64,000 nt of DNA from Actinomadura parmotrematis (GTDB lineage Bacteria > Actinomycetota > Actinomycetes > Streptosporangiales > Streptosporangiaceae). The first letter of the stretch is position 1. Each line of letters begins with the position of its first letter. Positions 34,058 through 41,779 of the stretch are shown here, one piece after another. The notes under the pieces are model-generated. The model saw nothing but the letters and a program-made list of their open reading frames with translations. It was not told the DNA's origin and did not search any database. The DNA is taken from contig NZ_JAIBOA010000029.1 in assembly GCF_019458805.1 (NCBI RefSeq), forward strand, positions 1-64,000, given 5' to 3'. The position numbers were made by a program, and so were the translations under genes.

Positions 34058-34911
34058 CCGACCGGATGGAACGCCACTACCGGCGGGCGATGCTCGCCTA
34101 CCCCCGCGGCTACCGCGCCGCCAACACCGACGCCGTCGTCGCCACGCTGCTGGAGGTGCGCGGCCCCGTCGCCCGCGAGACCCTCGCCCTCGTCCGCGGC
34201 GGCCTCGCCGAACGGCTGCGGGAGCGGACCGCCCGCACCCCCTGGTGGGCCGGCGGCCTGCACCTGGCCGCGCTGGCCGTCCTCGCCTCCGCCGCCACCT
34301 GGGCGCTGCCGCTGATGAACCTGCGCCCCGTGTCCGGCGTCCTGCTGGTGGCGGCGGCCCTCCTCACCGCGCTCGGCCGCGTCCGCCTCGCCCTGCCGTT
34401 CGCGCTCGCCCTGACGCCCCACCCCGTCCGGCCGCTGATCGGCCCGGACGACGTCGGCGTGGCCTGGTACAGCGGGCGCCCCCTCGCCGCCGACTACGGG
34501 CCGTGGACGCTGACGGTGATCCTGTGGGCGCCCGCCGTGCTGCTCGCGGTCCTCAGCCTGCGGCGCGGCCCCCGCCTGCCCCGGCGCAGCCTCCTCTGGC
34601 CCGCCGTGATCGCGGCGATGGCCGTCTACGCCCACTCCCTGAACTTCGACACCGCCCCCGACTGGGAGCCGTCCTTCGCGCTCCTGCGCACCGCCTGCGA
34701 GGCCGGCGCCCTCCTCCTCGTCCTGGCCGCGACCGCCCTCGTCCGCGACGCCCGCTGGGCCCTGGCAGCGACCGTCTACCTGGCCTGCACGGTGGCCCCC
34801 GCCGCCCTGCTCGCCGCCAACTCCCCGCACCGGACCGCCGCGTACGGAACCCTGGCGGCGCTCACCCTCCTGGCCATCGCCACGTCCCGTCGAAAGGAGC
34901 GCACGGCGTGA
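34054..34911 (+). CDS. PadR-operon membrane protein 1
   Basis: 285 residues. The N-terminal 65 residues (RMERHYRRAMLAYPRGYRAA; VVATLLEVRGPVARETLALVRGGLAERLRERT) match the helical domain found in many actinobacterial membrane proteins downstream of PadR genes; about six membrane segments follow. In these operons the membrane protein may sense envelope stress, but no function is shown. Starts on the PadR stop (ATGA). Confidence 0.82.
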   Translation: MTDRMERHYRRAMLAYPRGYRAANTDAVVATLLEVRGPVARETLALVRGGLAERLRERTARTPWWAGGLHLAALAVLASAATWALPLMNLRPVSGVLLVAAALLTALGRVRLALPFALALTPHPVRPLIGPDDVGVAWYSGRPLAADYGPWTLTVILWAPAVLLAVLSLRRGPRLPRRSLLWPAVIAAMAVYAHSLNFDTAPDWEPSFALLRTACEAGALLLVLAATALVRDARWALAATVYLACTVAPAALLAANSPHRTAAYGTLAALTLLAIATSRRKERTA

Positions 34912-35750
34912 CCGCCCGGCTGGAACGCCACTACCGGCGCGCCATGCTCGCCTACCTCCGCGACTACCGCGAGGCCCACGCGGACGCCATCGTCGCCACC
35001 CTGCTGGAGGCACACGGCCCCACTCTCCGCGAGTTACCCGCCCTCGTCCGCAGCGGCCTGGCCGAACGCATCCGGGCCGCCACCCGCCACCCCGCCCCCT
35101 GGTGGGCCGACGGCCTCCATCTCAGCGCTCTCGCCATGCTCCTGGGCTGCGCGGCGGCGGCCGTCTCCGGGCTGCGTTACGACTGGGGACTCACGGGCGG
35201 GCTACTGCTCGTGACGGTGCTCGCGGCGCTCGGCCGCGTCCGCCTCGCCTTGCCGGCCGCCGCGCTCCTGGCGCTGTACGTCGATCTGGGCGGCAACGGC
35301 TCCGGGCTGGGTCCTGGACTGCCGATGGGGTTCTGGGGGACCGCCATCAGGATCGGGCACTGGCAGCTCACCGGCATGTTCTGGCTGCCCGTCGCGCTCC
35401 TCGCGGTGCTCGCCGCGCTGCCGTGGCGGCCCCGGCCGCGCGGCCCGGTGTGGATCGCCGCGATGGCGGTACTGCTCGCCTACGGCCTCGCGCTCGGGAC
35501 GAGCGGCACCTGGTGGGCGCTGGCGCGGGGCGGCGTCGAGTGCGGGGTGCTGGCGGCGGCGATCGTCGCGGGCGCGGTCGCGCGGGACGCCCGCTGGGCG
35601 CTCATGGGCGCCCTCTACCTGGTCCACGCGTGGGCGCCGCTCGCGCTGCTCGGCAGCGTCGGCACGTCGCGCGCGATCGTGCACTGGGGCGTGCTCGCGG
35701 GCCTCGCCCTCCTCGCCGCCGCCGCGTCCCGGCGACCCGTCCGGACCTGA
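34908..35750 (+). CDS. PadR-operon membrane protein 2
   Basis: 280 residues, tandem paralogue of the previous gene: ARLERHYRRAMLAYLRDYRE, ATLLEAHGPTLRELPALVRSGLAERI, DARWALMGALYLVHAWAPL. The two share the N-terminal helical domain and overall membrane layout but differ in the loops (the first has WYSGRPLAADYGPW, this one DLGGNGSGLGPGLPMGFW). GTG start overlapping the previous stop. Duplicate with divergence, function unknown. Confidence 0.82.
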   Translation: MTARLERHYRRAMLAYLRDYREAHADAIVATLLEAHGPTLRELPALVRSGLAERIRAATRHPAPWWADGLHLSALAMLLGCAAAAVSGLRYDWGLTGGLLLVTVLAALGRVRLALPAAALLALYVDLGGNGSGLGPGLPMGFWGTAIRIGHWQLTGMFWLPVALLAVLAALPWRPRPRGPVWIAAMAVLLAYGLALGTSGTWWALARGGVECGVLAAAIVAGAVARDARWALMGALYLVHAWAPLALLGSVGTSRAIVHWGVLAGLALLAAAASRRPVRT

Positions 35751-35782
35751 CCGGGACGCCCGCCGCCCACCGCCTCCCTCCA

Positions 35783-35890
35783 CAGTGACCGCCCGGCCAC
35801 TCACCGTTGAGATGCGGCGTGTTGGCCACTTTGGATCTCCAAAGTGGCCAACACGCCGCATCTCAACTTTTGGCGACCGGGTGGTCACTG
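35783..35890. repeat. Large palindrome, 62-bp perfect core
   Basis: Two arms of 30 bases (35806-35835 and 35838-35867) are perfect reverse complements around a two-base centre TC. Outside them a weaker dyad continues (CAGTGACC at 35783-35790 and GGTCACTG at 35883-35890, 16 of 23 positions matching). TTTT follows the right core arm. The surrounding 337-base gap (35751-36087) has no gene. It could terminate the PadR operon, form a cruciform, or bind a protein; a two-base loop is unusual for a terminator. Confidence 0.85.
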
Positions 35891-36058
35891 CCCGACGGCG
35901 GGGCGGTGGTGGTGACGGCGGGCCGTGATGCCGTCGCGACGGGGCGGATCCGGAGAGGCCGTGCCAGCCGGTGCGTTCCGGTGGACGCCGGGAATCGGGG
36001 ATCGGTGATCGCGCTCAGGAGTGGGCCGCGCTTGATATTCGTTGTGCGAACTATTAAT

Positions 36059-36073
36059 GTTCGTTCAACGAAC
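36059..36073. promoter_or_regulatory. Palindromic operator upstream of oxidoreductase
   Basis: GTTCGTTCAACGAAC is a 7-1-7 perfect palindrome 14 bases before the ATG, preceded by an AT-rich TTGATA...TATTAAT stretch. The convergent MarR gene downstream is the probable binder; its own promoter carries related GTTCG/CGAAT halves. Confidence 0.55.
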
Positions 36074-36087
36074 TTGTGGGGGTGGGC

Positions 36088-37161
36088 ATGAGCCGAACGG
36101 TTGCAGTGGTGGGCGGCGGATACGGCGGGATCGCCGTCGCCAAGGCGCTCGACGAGGACGCCGACGTCGTCCTCGTCGACCCGCGGGAGGCGTTCGTGCA
36201 CGCCGCCGGAGCGCTCCGCGCGCTCGTCCGGCCCGACTGGGCCGACCACGTCTTCTTCCCCTACGACCGCCTGCTGAGGCGCGGCCGGATCGTGCGCGAC
36301 CGCGCCACCGGCCTCGACGCCGGCGGCATCGCCCTCGCCTCGGGCGGCCGCGTCGACGCCGACCACGTCGTGCTCGCCACCGGCTCGGACTACCCCTTCC
36401 CCGCCAAGCACGACGCCCCCACCACCGCCGCGGCCCTCGACCGCCTGCGCCTCGCGCACAAGGAGCTCACCGGCGCACGGCGGGTGCTGATCGCCGGCGC
36501 CGGGCCCGTCGGCCTCGAACTGGCCGGCGAGATCAAGGCGGTCTGGCCGGACAAGCACGTGATCATCACCGACCCGGCGCCCGCACCGCTGCCCGGCGTC
36601 ATCTCCGAAGTGCGCGACCGGCTGCACGCCCTCCTGGACGACCTCGGCGTCGAGCTCCTCACCGGCACGACCGTCCGCCCCCCGACCGAACCCGGCGTCC
36701 TCGCCCCCTTCACCGCGGACGGCGTCACCGCCGACCTCTGGTACCGCGCCCACGGCGCCCGCCCCAACACCGCCTGGCTCGCCGGGATCACCACGCCCGC
36801 CGGCCTCGTCCCGGTGACCGGCACCCTCGAAGTCGCCGGCCACGACGGCCTCTACGCCATCGGCGACATCACCGACGTGCCCGAGGACAAGCGGGCGGGC
36901 GCCGCGACGCGCCACGCCGCCGTCGTCGCCGCCAACATCCTCGCCCGCCTCCGCGGCGAGCCCCCGGCGGCCACCTACACCCCGGGCCCGCCCGCGATCC
37001 TGCTGCCGCTCGGCCCCGCCACCGGCGTCGGCCAGCTCCCCGGACCGGACGGACCGGTCCCCGCGCCCGTCGAGCAGGTCGTCCAGTACAAGGCCGCCGA
37101 CCTCATGAGCGGCCGCTTCGCCGAACTGTTCGACGCGCCCGTCACTCCTCCGGGTCGCTGA
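36088..37161 (+). CDS. FAD-dependent NAD(P)H oxidoreductase, NDH-2/FSP1-like
   Basis: 357 residues with two Rossmann motifs: VVGGGYGGIAVAKAL at the N terminus for FAD and IAGAGPVGLELAGEIKA (about 139-155) for NAD(P)H. The C-terminal YAIGDITDVPEDK is the second FAD contact. The sequence is closest in style to apoptosis-inducing-factor/FSP1 quinone reductases. Start at MSRTVAVVGGG. Its last 20 bases overlap the convergent MarR gene. A drug- or quinone-response role is suggested by the MarR neighbour. Confidence 0.92.
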   Translation: MSRTVAVVGGGYGGIAVAKALDEDADVVLVDPREAFVHAAGALRALVRPDWADHVFFPYDRLLRRGRIVRDRATGLDAGGIALASGGRVDADHVVLATGSDYPFPAKHDAPTTAAALDRLRLAHKELTGARRVLIAGAGPVGLELAGEIKAVWPDKHVIITDPAPAPLPGVISEVRDRLHALLDDLGVELLTGTTVRPPTEPGVLAPFTADGVTADLWYRAHGARPNTAWLAGITTPAGLVPVTGTLEVAGHDGLYAIGDITDVPEDKRAGAATRHAAVVAANILARLRGEPPAATYTPGPPAILLPLGPATGVGQLPGPDGPVPAPVEQVVQYKAADLMSGRFAELFDAPVTPPGR

Positions 37162-37606
37162 ACACGGCGGGCACCTCGTTCGCGGTGACGACCCGCGCGA
37201 GCAACTCGGCGAGCACCTCACGGTCGGCGAGATCCAGGGTCGCCGAGAGCTCCTCGACACGGCGGGACGTCGCCGCGTAGAACTCCTCGGCGACCCGCGC
37301 GCCCTTGGCGGTGAGCTCCGCCCGCACCGTCCGCGCGTCCCCCGGGCACGCCGCCCGCCGGACGAGACCGCGCTCGGACGTCCGGTCGACCAGCCCCGTC
37401 AGGCTCGACTTGGCCAGCCCGAGCATCGCGCCGAGCTCCCCCATCCCGCGCGCGCCCGGCATCAGCACGCAGAGCAGCTGCCCCTGCTGCGGCGTCAGCC
37501 CGTGCTCGCGCGCCGCCGCGGCGTACACCGCGTCCACCAGGAACGACGACCGCACCAGCGCGACCGCGATCCCCATCGCCGCCCCGGGCTCCTCCGCGAT
37601 CCCCAT
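37142..37606 (-). CDS. MarR-family regulator
   Basis: 154 residues, typical winged helix: LTPQQGQLLCVLMPGARGMGELGAMLGLAKSSLTGLVDRTSERGLVRR (in pieces) with the wing CPGDARTVRAELTAKG. Two cysteines (LLCVL and RRAACPGD) could sense oxidants, which is speculation. A TAGGGT -10 lies six bases before the ATG, so leaderless. Probably represses itself and the oxidoreductase. Confidence 0.92.
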   Translation of the reverse strand: MGIAEEPGAAMGIAVALVRSSFLVDAVYAAAAREHGLTPQQGQLLCVLMPGARGMGELGAMLGLAKSSLTGLVDRTSERGLVRRAACPGDARTVRAELTAKGARVAEEFYAATSRRVEELSATLDLADREVLAELLARVVTANEVPAVFSDPEE

Positions 37607-37612
37607 TCCGCC

Positions 37613-37647
37613 ACCCTACCCCGCACCATCAATTCGCCCCGCGAACT
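37613..37647 (-). promoter_or_regulatory. MarR gene promoter with operator dyad
   Basis: Reverse-strand TAGGGT (37613-37618) is six bases before the start. Upstream, AATTCGC (37631-37637) and GCGAACT (37641-37647) form a 6-of-7 dyad placed between -10 and -35. It shares the CGAAC core with the palindrome at 36059. Confidence 0.5.
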
Positions 37648-37683
37648 AACTCCGGCGGCGCGCGTTCCGCCCGGGGCGCCGCG

Positions 37684-40600
37684 TCACTGCGCCATGTCGA
37701 CGAAGCGGCTGTAATGACCCTGGAACGCGACCGTCACCGTCGCCGTCGGCCCGTTACGGTGCTTGGCCACGATCAGGTCCGCCTCGCCCGCCCGCGGCGA
37801 CTCCTTCTCGTAAGCGTCCTCCCGATGCAGCAGGATCACCATGTCCGCATCCTGTTCGATCGAATTGTGAAGCGAAACGCCGTTCGCCACGAAGTTGTGC
37901 AGCCCGAGCACCGTCGCGTCGTAGACGTCCTGCTCGCCGACGCTCTCGACGGAGAGGATCTCGTCCCAGAAGACGTCGTTGGTGGCCAGCATCTCCAGTT
38001 CGGCGCTCTCCAGCACCGCCGCCACCTTGCCCAGTCGCCTGCGCGCCGGCGCGTGCTTCCATAGGGTGCTGCCGGAGAACTGCGTGCCGATGGCGGCGGC
38101 GAACTCCCGATGCGACATCCCCTGGTCGATGAGGATCCGCCGGACGTCGTCCCACACCTCGCGCGGCACGGTGTCGACGTTGGTGTTGCCGCGCAGCTCG
38201 CGGAGATGGCTCGCCGCGGAGACCGCCACGGCACCGCGCGCGCCATGGACGCGCACCGCCTCGAAGAACGCGAGCTGGTTCTCCGCTCCGGTGATGTGCA
38301 GCTGATAGCCGGGGCGGTACCCCTCCTTCTTCACCGTCTTGATCCTCGACATGATGCCGAACCGGAGCAGCAGCCGGGCCACGTCGTCGATGAGACGGCG
38401 GCTGGTCGAGGCGTAGTAGACCCGGCACTGGCCCTGACCCGCCTTCCAGTGCACACAGCCGTCGGTCGCCCACAGATGGCGAAGGAACAGGGCGACCTGC
38501 TCCTTGGGCAGGGAGAACACCTCGCCCGGCACGAACTTCTCGTGCGAGCGCAGGCCGAAGAGCCCGAGCCCGTCCAACCACTCGGCGATCGGATTGCGGC
38601 GTCCGTGGGTCAGCCGGTACGGCGCCGGCAACCGCAGCGTGGTCACGCGGGCCGCCTCATGATCGTCTCGAACCGCGGTGATGCCGAAGTGCCGGGCCGC
38701 CTCCGCGACCGCCGTCAAGCACGCCTCGTCCTTGCTGGCGTAGCGGATCGGCTGCCTCCTGACGAAGGAGCCGTCACCGATGAGGTGGGCCAGCAGCACG
38801 ATGCGTTCCTGCGGCCACGGCTTGATTTCCAGCGGCGGCGGCGTGTGACGCGACACCGCCACGCGCGTTCCGGGGCCGAGGTCTCCGAGCGGTGTCCAGC
38901 CGGTGTACGTGAGGAAGGGGTGGCTGGCCGTCGCCTCCACCTCCTTGCCGGACGCCAGCCTGACCCGGAAGACCTCCTTGCGGCCGCTCGGGAAGGCGTG
39001 CGTCATCGTCCGCGGCACGTACTTCAACCGGTCGTCGAGCGCCCACACGGGGAGGTCGCGCACGCCGTCCCGCAGCATCTCGCCGATCGTGATCTCTTCG
39101 TTGGTGTCCGCCCGCAGCAGACGCGTGGACGCCGGCACGCACCCCGATTCGCGGAGGTCGGAGACCATGGGCTTCTTGTCGGTGCGCTGCTCGGGGCCTC
39201 GGTTCAGCTGGGAGAGCGCGATGACCGGGACCTGGAGCTCCTTGGCCAGCAGCTTGAGCTGCCGGGAGAACTCCGAGACCTCGACCTGGCGGCTCTCCAC
39301 CCGCTTGCCCGACGTCATCAGCTGCAGGTAGTCGATCACCACCAGGCGCAGGTCGTGCTGCTGCTTCAGGCGGCGGCACTTGGCGCGGATCTCCATCATC
39401 GACATGTTGGGCGAGTCGTCGATGAACAGCGGCGCCTCGGCGACCTCGCTCATGCGGCGGGCGAGGCGGGTCCAGTCCTCGTCCTGCATGGTGCCCGAGC
39501 GCATCGCGTGCAGCGCGACGCGCGCCTCGGCGGACAGCAGGCGCATGGTGATCTCGTTGCGGCCCATCTCCAGCGAGAAGAACGCCGAGGTCAGGCCGTG
39601 CTTGATGGACGCCGCGCGGGCGAAGTCGAGCGCGAGCGTGGAGTTGTGCGTCGGGACGCAGGACCGGCCCGCCAGATACATGTGGTCGGCGTTGTCGACC
39701 TGCACGCACCGCACCGGCACGCTCGCCACCGGCCGCACGTCCACGATGTAGCGCACCTGCGCCTTGGGATGCACGACCGCCCGTTGCCGCGCCGCCTTGC
39801 GGGGCAGCCGGAACACCGTTTCGACCGGGGTGAAGTTGATGCGGTAGAAGGTGGAGGTCTCCTCGCAGCGGCCCGCGACCCGCTTGGTGGTCATCGTGGC
39901 CCGGTAGCCGAGGCTGAGGATGAGCTCGTGCGCACCCTCGGCCAGCCGCTTGTTGACGAATGCGAGCTGCACCTGGCCGATCTCGGAGACATAGCCGTCG
40001 GTGTCGAGCATCCCGGCCAGCAGCGCCCGCCGCTGCGCCTCCGACGCCCGCAGGTACGCGGCGGGGATGTGCTTGTTGCGGAACAGATCGTTGTCGATGA
40101 GCTTGCGCTTCAGCTTCAGAAGACCGAACCGCCCCGGCGTCGAGTGCCGGGTGACCTCCTGGCCCGTCGCCTCGATCTCCCCGATGATCTCCTCGTCGAA
40201 GCAGGTGATGGCGCCGTTCCAGCTGTCCCCGTCGCCGAGCCAGGCACCGAGGACGTAGGGATCGATGGGCAGGTCGGCCTCGGGAAGGACGAAAGGCGCG
40301 GTCAGCGCGACCGCGTGGTTCGGCCGCGCGTCGCTGCCACAGCGGAGGGTCGCCGCGATCTCCGCGGTCGTCTTGACGGGCTCGTGGCGCGCCGTCGTCG
40401 CGTCGTTCTTGGGGCGCACGGCACGGCGCAGCAGCCCGCGGTAGAGGTCGGTGCACTCGTATCGGGGGCTGCGCTTGGACAGAGTCGTGTCGGCCGCCCC
40501 GCGGTGGCCGAGTTCGCGGGTGACGGCGTAGAGCGCATGCTTGAACTCCGTGCCGACTTCAGCCATGGCTTGGCCGTGAGTGGCGAGGCGCGGCGGCTGC

Positions 40601-41583
40601 TCGTTGGCGTCCGCCGTGGCCCAACGGACCCGGTTGATCGCCTCGTCGGACCAGTAGCGGGCCGTCCGCCGAGCACCCTCCTGGCGGCGGCTCGCACGGG
40701 TGGTGGTGCGCCACTGGTGTTCGGCGTCGGCGGTGATGATCTCGCCGTCGGAGAACTCGATCTCGTAGCAGGGGCGGCCGTGCATGACCTCGGTGGCGGC
40801 GACGACGCGGGTGGGACGGCCGTCGGCGCCGATCAGCAGGTCACCGACCCGCACGTCGCCCATGGTGGTCCAGCCGAACGGTGTCGGAATTGGTGTATTA
40901 AGCGCCAAGGCCTTACCCATTGCCGGCCTTGCAGCCACAACTACCATTTGTCCGGAATGGAGGCCGTTGGTGAGGGCGTCGAGGTCGGCGAAGCCGGTGG
41001 GGACGCCGGTCATCTGGCCGCCGCGGCTGCCGATGGCCTCGATCTCGTCGAGGGCGCCGGGCATGATCTCGCTGAGCGGGACGTAGTCCTCGCCGGCGCG
41101 CTTCTCGGCGATGGCGAAGACCTCGGCCTGGGCGCGGTCGAGGACGTCGTCGGCGTCGGCGCCGTCGGCGGCGTAGCCCATCTGGACGATGCGGGTGCCG
41201 GTCTCGACGAGCTTGCGGAGCACCGAGCGCTCGCGGACGATCCTGGCGTAGTAGCCGGCGTTGGCGGCGGTGGGGACCGAGGAGATCAGGGTGTGCAGGT
41301 AGGGGGCTCCGCCGACGCGGGTGATCTCGCCGCGCTTGGTGAGCTCGCCGGCGATGGTGACGGCGTCGGCGGGCTCGCCGCGGCCGTACAGGTCGAGGAC
41401 GGCGTCCCAGATGATCTGGTGGGCGGGCCGGTAGAAGTCGGCGGTGCGCAGTTCCTCGACGACCTCGGCGATGGCGTCCTGGGAGAGCAGCATGCCGCCG
41501 AGGACGCCCTGCTCGGCGGCGATGTCGTGCGGCGGGGTGCGCTCGAACCCCGGATCGCCGGAACCGATCTCGGTCACACTCAT
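37684..41583 (-). CDS. dnaB: Replicative DNA helicase DnaB with two inteins
   Basis: Precursor of 1299 residues. Host parts are residues 1-224, 648-814 and 1241-1299; spliced DnaB would be 450 residues, the normal size. The helicase N domain starts PPHDIAAEQGVLGGMLLSQD; Walker A is ARPAMGK|STLA, split by intein 1 between Lys224 and Ser648; Walker B is VVIDYLQLMT. Intein 2 sits at LRESG|SIEQDAD, the same site as in Synechocystis and mycobacterial DnaB. Start at MSVTEIGSGD by homology with GAGGGGGG upstream. Helicase activity needs both splicing events. Forms a replication cluster with rplI-rpsR-ssb-rpsF nearby. Confidence 0.97.
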   Translation of the reverse strand: MSVTEIGSGDPGFERTPPHDIAAEQGVLGGMLLSQDAIAEVVEELRTADFYRPAHQIIWDAVLDLYGRGEPADAVTIAGELTKRGEITRVGGAPYLHTLISSVPTAANAGYYARIVRERSVLRKLVETGTRIVQMGYAADGADADDVLDRAQAEVFAIAEKRAGEDYVPLSEIMPGALDEIEAIGSRGGQMTGVPTGFADLDALTNGLHSGQMVVVAARPAMGKALALNTPIPTPFGWTTMGDVRVGDLLIGADGRPTRVVAATEVMHGRPCYEIEFSDGEIITADAEHQWRTTTRASRRQEGARRTARYWSDEAINRVRWATADANEQPPRLATHGQAMAEVGTEFKHALYAVTRELGHRGAADTTLSKRSPRYECTDLYRGLLRRAVRPKNDATTARHEPVKTTAEIAATLRCGSDARPNHAVALTAPFVLPEADLPIDPYVLGAWLGDGDSWNGAITCFDEEIIGEIEATGQEVTRHSTPGRFGLLKLKRKLIDNDLFRNKHIPAAYLRASEAQRRALLAGMLDTDGYVSEIGQVQLAFVNKRLAEGAHELILSLGYRATMTTKRVAGRCEETSTFYRINFTPVETVFRLPRKAARQRAVVHPKAQVRYIVDVRPVASVPVRCVQVDNADHMYLAGRSCVPTHNSTLALDFARAASIKHGLTSAFFSLEMGRNEITMRLLSAEARVALHAMRSGTMQDEDWTRLARRMSEVAEAPLFIDDSPNMSMMEIRAKCRRLKQQHDLRLVVIDYLQLMTSGKRVESRQVEVSEFSRQLKLLAKELQVPVIALSQLNRGPEQRTDKKPMVSDLRESGCVPASTRLLRADTNEEITIGEMLRDGVRDLPVWALDDRLKYVPRTMTHAFPSGRKEVFRVRLASGKEVEATASHPFLTYTGWTPLGDLGPGTRVAVSRHTPPPLEIKPWPQERIVLLAHLIGDGSFVRRQPIRYASKDEACLTAVAEAARHFGITAVRDDHEAARVTTLRLPAPYRLTHGRRNPIAEWLDGLGLFGLRSHEKFVPGEVFSLPKEQVALFLRHLWATDGCVHWKAGQGQCRVYYASTSRRLIDDVARLLLRFGIMSRIKTVKKEGYRPGYQLHITGAENQLAFFEAVRVHGARGAVAVSAASHLRELRGNTNVDTVPREVWDDVRRILIDQGMSHREFAAAIGTQFSGSTLWKHAPARRRLGKVAAVLESAELEMLATNDVFWDEILSVESVGEQDVYDATVLGLHNFVANGVSLHNSIEQDADMVILLHREDAYEKESPRAGEADLIVAKHRNGPTATVTVAFQGHYSRFVDMAQ
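37864..39141 (-). mobile_element. DnaB intein 2 (class 1, LAGLIDADG)
   Basis: 426-residue intein, precursor residues 815-1240. Starts with Cys1 (CVPASTRLLRADTNEEITIG), block B has ATASHPFLT, and it ends HNFVANGVSLHN before Ser+1, so the standard splicing pathway is expected. Two LAGLIDADG motifs (LLAHLIGDGSF about 116-126 and FLRHLWATDGCV about 219-230) indicate a homing endonuclease. A helical DNA-binding segment, MSHREFAAAIGTQFSGSTLW, lies near the C-terminal splicing part. Both catalytic Asp candidates are present, so it may be active. Confidence 0.94.
39643..40911 (-). mobile_element. DnaB intein 1, class 3 type, in P-loop
   Basis: 423-residue intein, precursor residues 225-647. It begins with Ala, not Cys/Ser, so the class 1 pathway cannot start. 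The class 3 triplet is present: Trp67 two residues after the block B His (ADAEHQWRTT), Cys402 at block F position 4 (VRCVQVDNADH), Thr421 just before His422-Asn423 (CVPTHN), then Ser+1. The Cys would be the branch nucleophile, as shown for the phage Bethlehem DnaB intein. LAGLIDADG motifs: VLGAWLGDGDS (about 220-230) and LLAGMLDTDGYV (about 297-308). Confidence 0.93.
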
Positions 41584-41644
41584 CAGGCGCGCACCCCCCT
41601 CATCTCGGTCACCGGCCGCCCCGCCGGCCGATCCTTGCGTCCCA

Positions 41645-41667
41645 CGTCTACCGGAGACCTCTGACAT
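41645..41667 (-). promoter_or_regulatory. PafBC/RecA-NDp-like promoter of dnaB
   Basis: Reverse strand ATGTCAGAG, eight bases, TAGACG. The layout equals tTGTCRgtg-N8-TAnnnT except for the last -10 base. It lies 62 bases upstream of the dnaB start. The 14-mer GACCTCTGACATTC (plus strand, 41656-41669) recurs exactly before the sliding-clamp gene at 25151-25164. Confidence 0.5.
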
Positions 41668-41702
41668 TCTGCGAGCGCGCCGGGCCGGGGAGCAAAAGGA
41701 TC

Positions 41703-41779
41703 TGTGGACGGGGCTGTGCATACACGCCGGGAAAGTTGTGCACGACCTGTGGACAACCCTGTGGACAGTCTGTGGGTAA
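41703..41779. promoter_or_regulatory. Cluster of DnaA-box-like sequences
   Basis: TGTGGACAA (41748-41756) is an exact reverse complement of the streptomycete DnaA box TTGTCCACA. Three neighbours are close variants in the same orientation: TGTGGACGG (41703-41711), TGTGGACAG (41760-41768) and TGTGGGTAA (41771-41779). The last three are 11-12 bases apart, about one helical turn. They lie in the 318-base gap between divergent dnaB and the MATE gene, upstream of the dnaB promoter. Confidence 0.6.

Noticed and set aside
38110..41664. 1184-codon open frame opposite dnaB
   Set aside because: It mirrors dnaB in a high-GC region where stop codons are rare on the antisense strand. Composition is Arg/Gly/Val/Asp-rich low complexity and the dnaB frame is clearly the real one.
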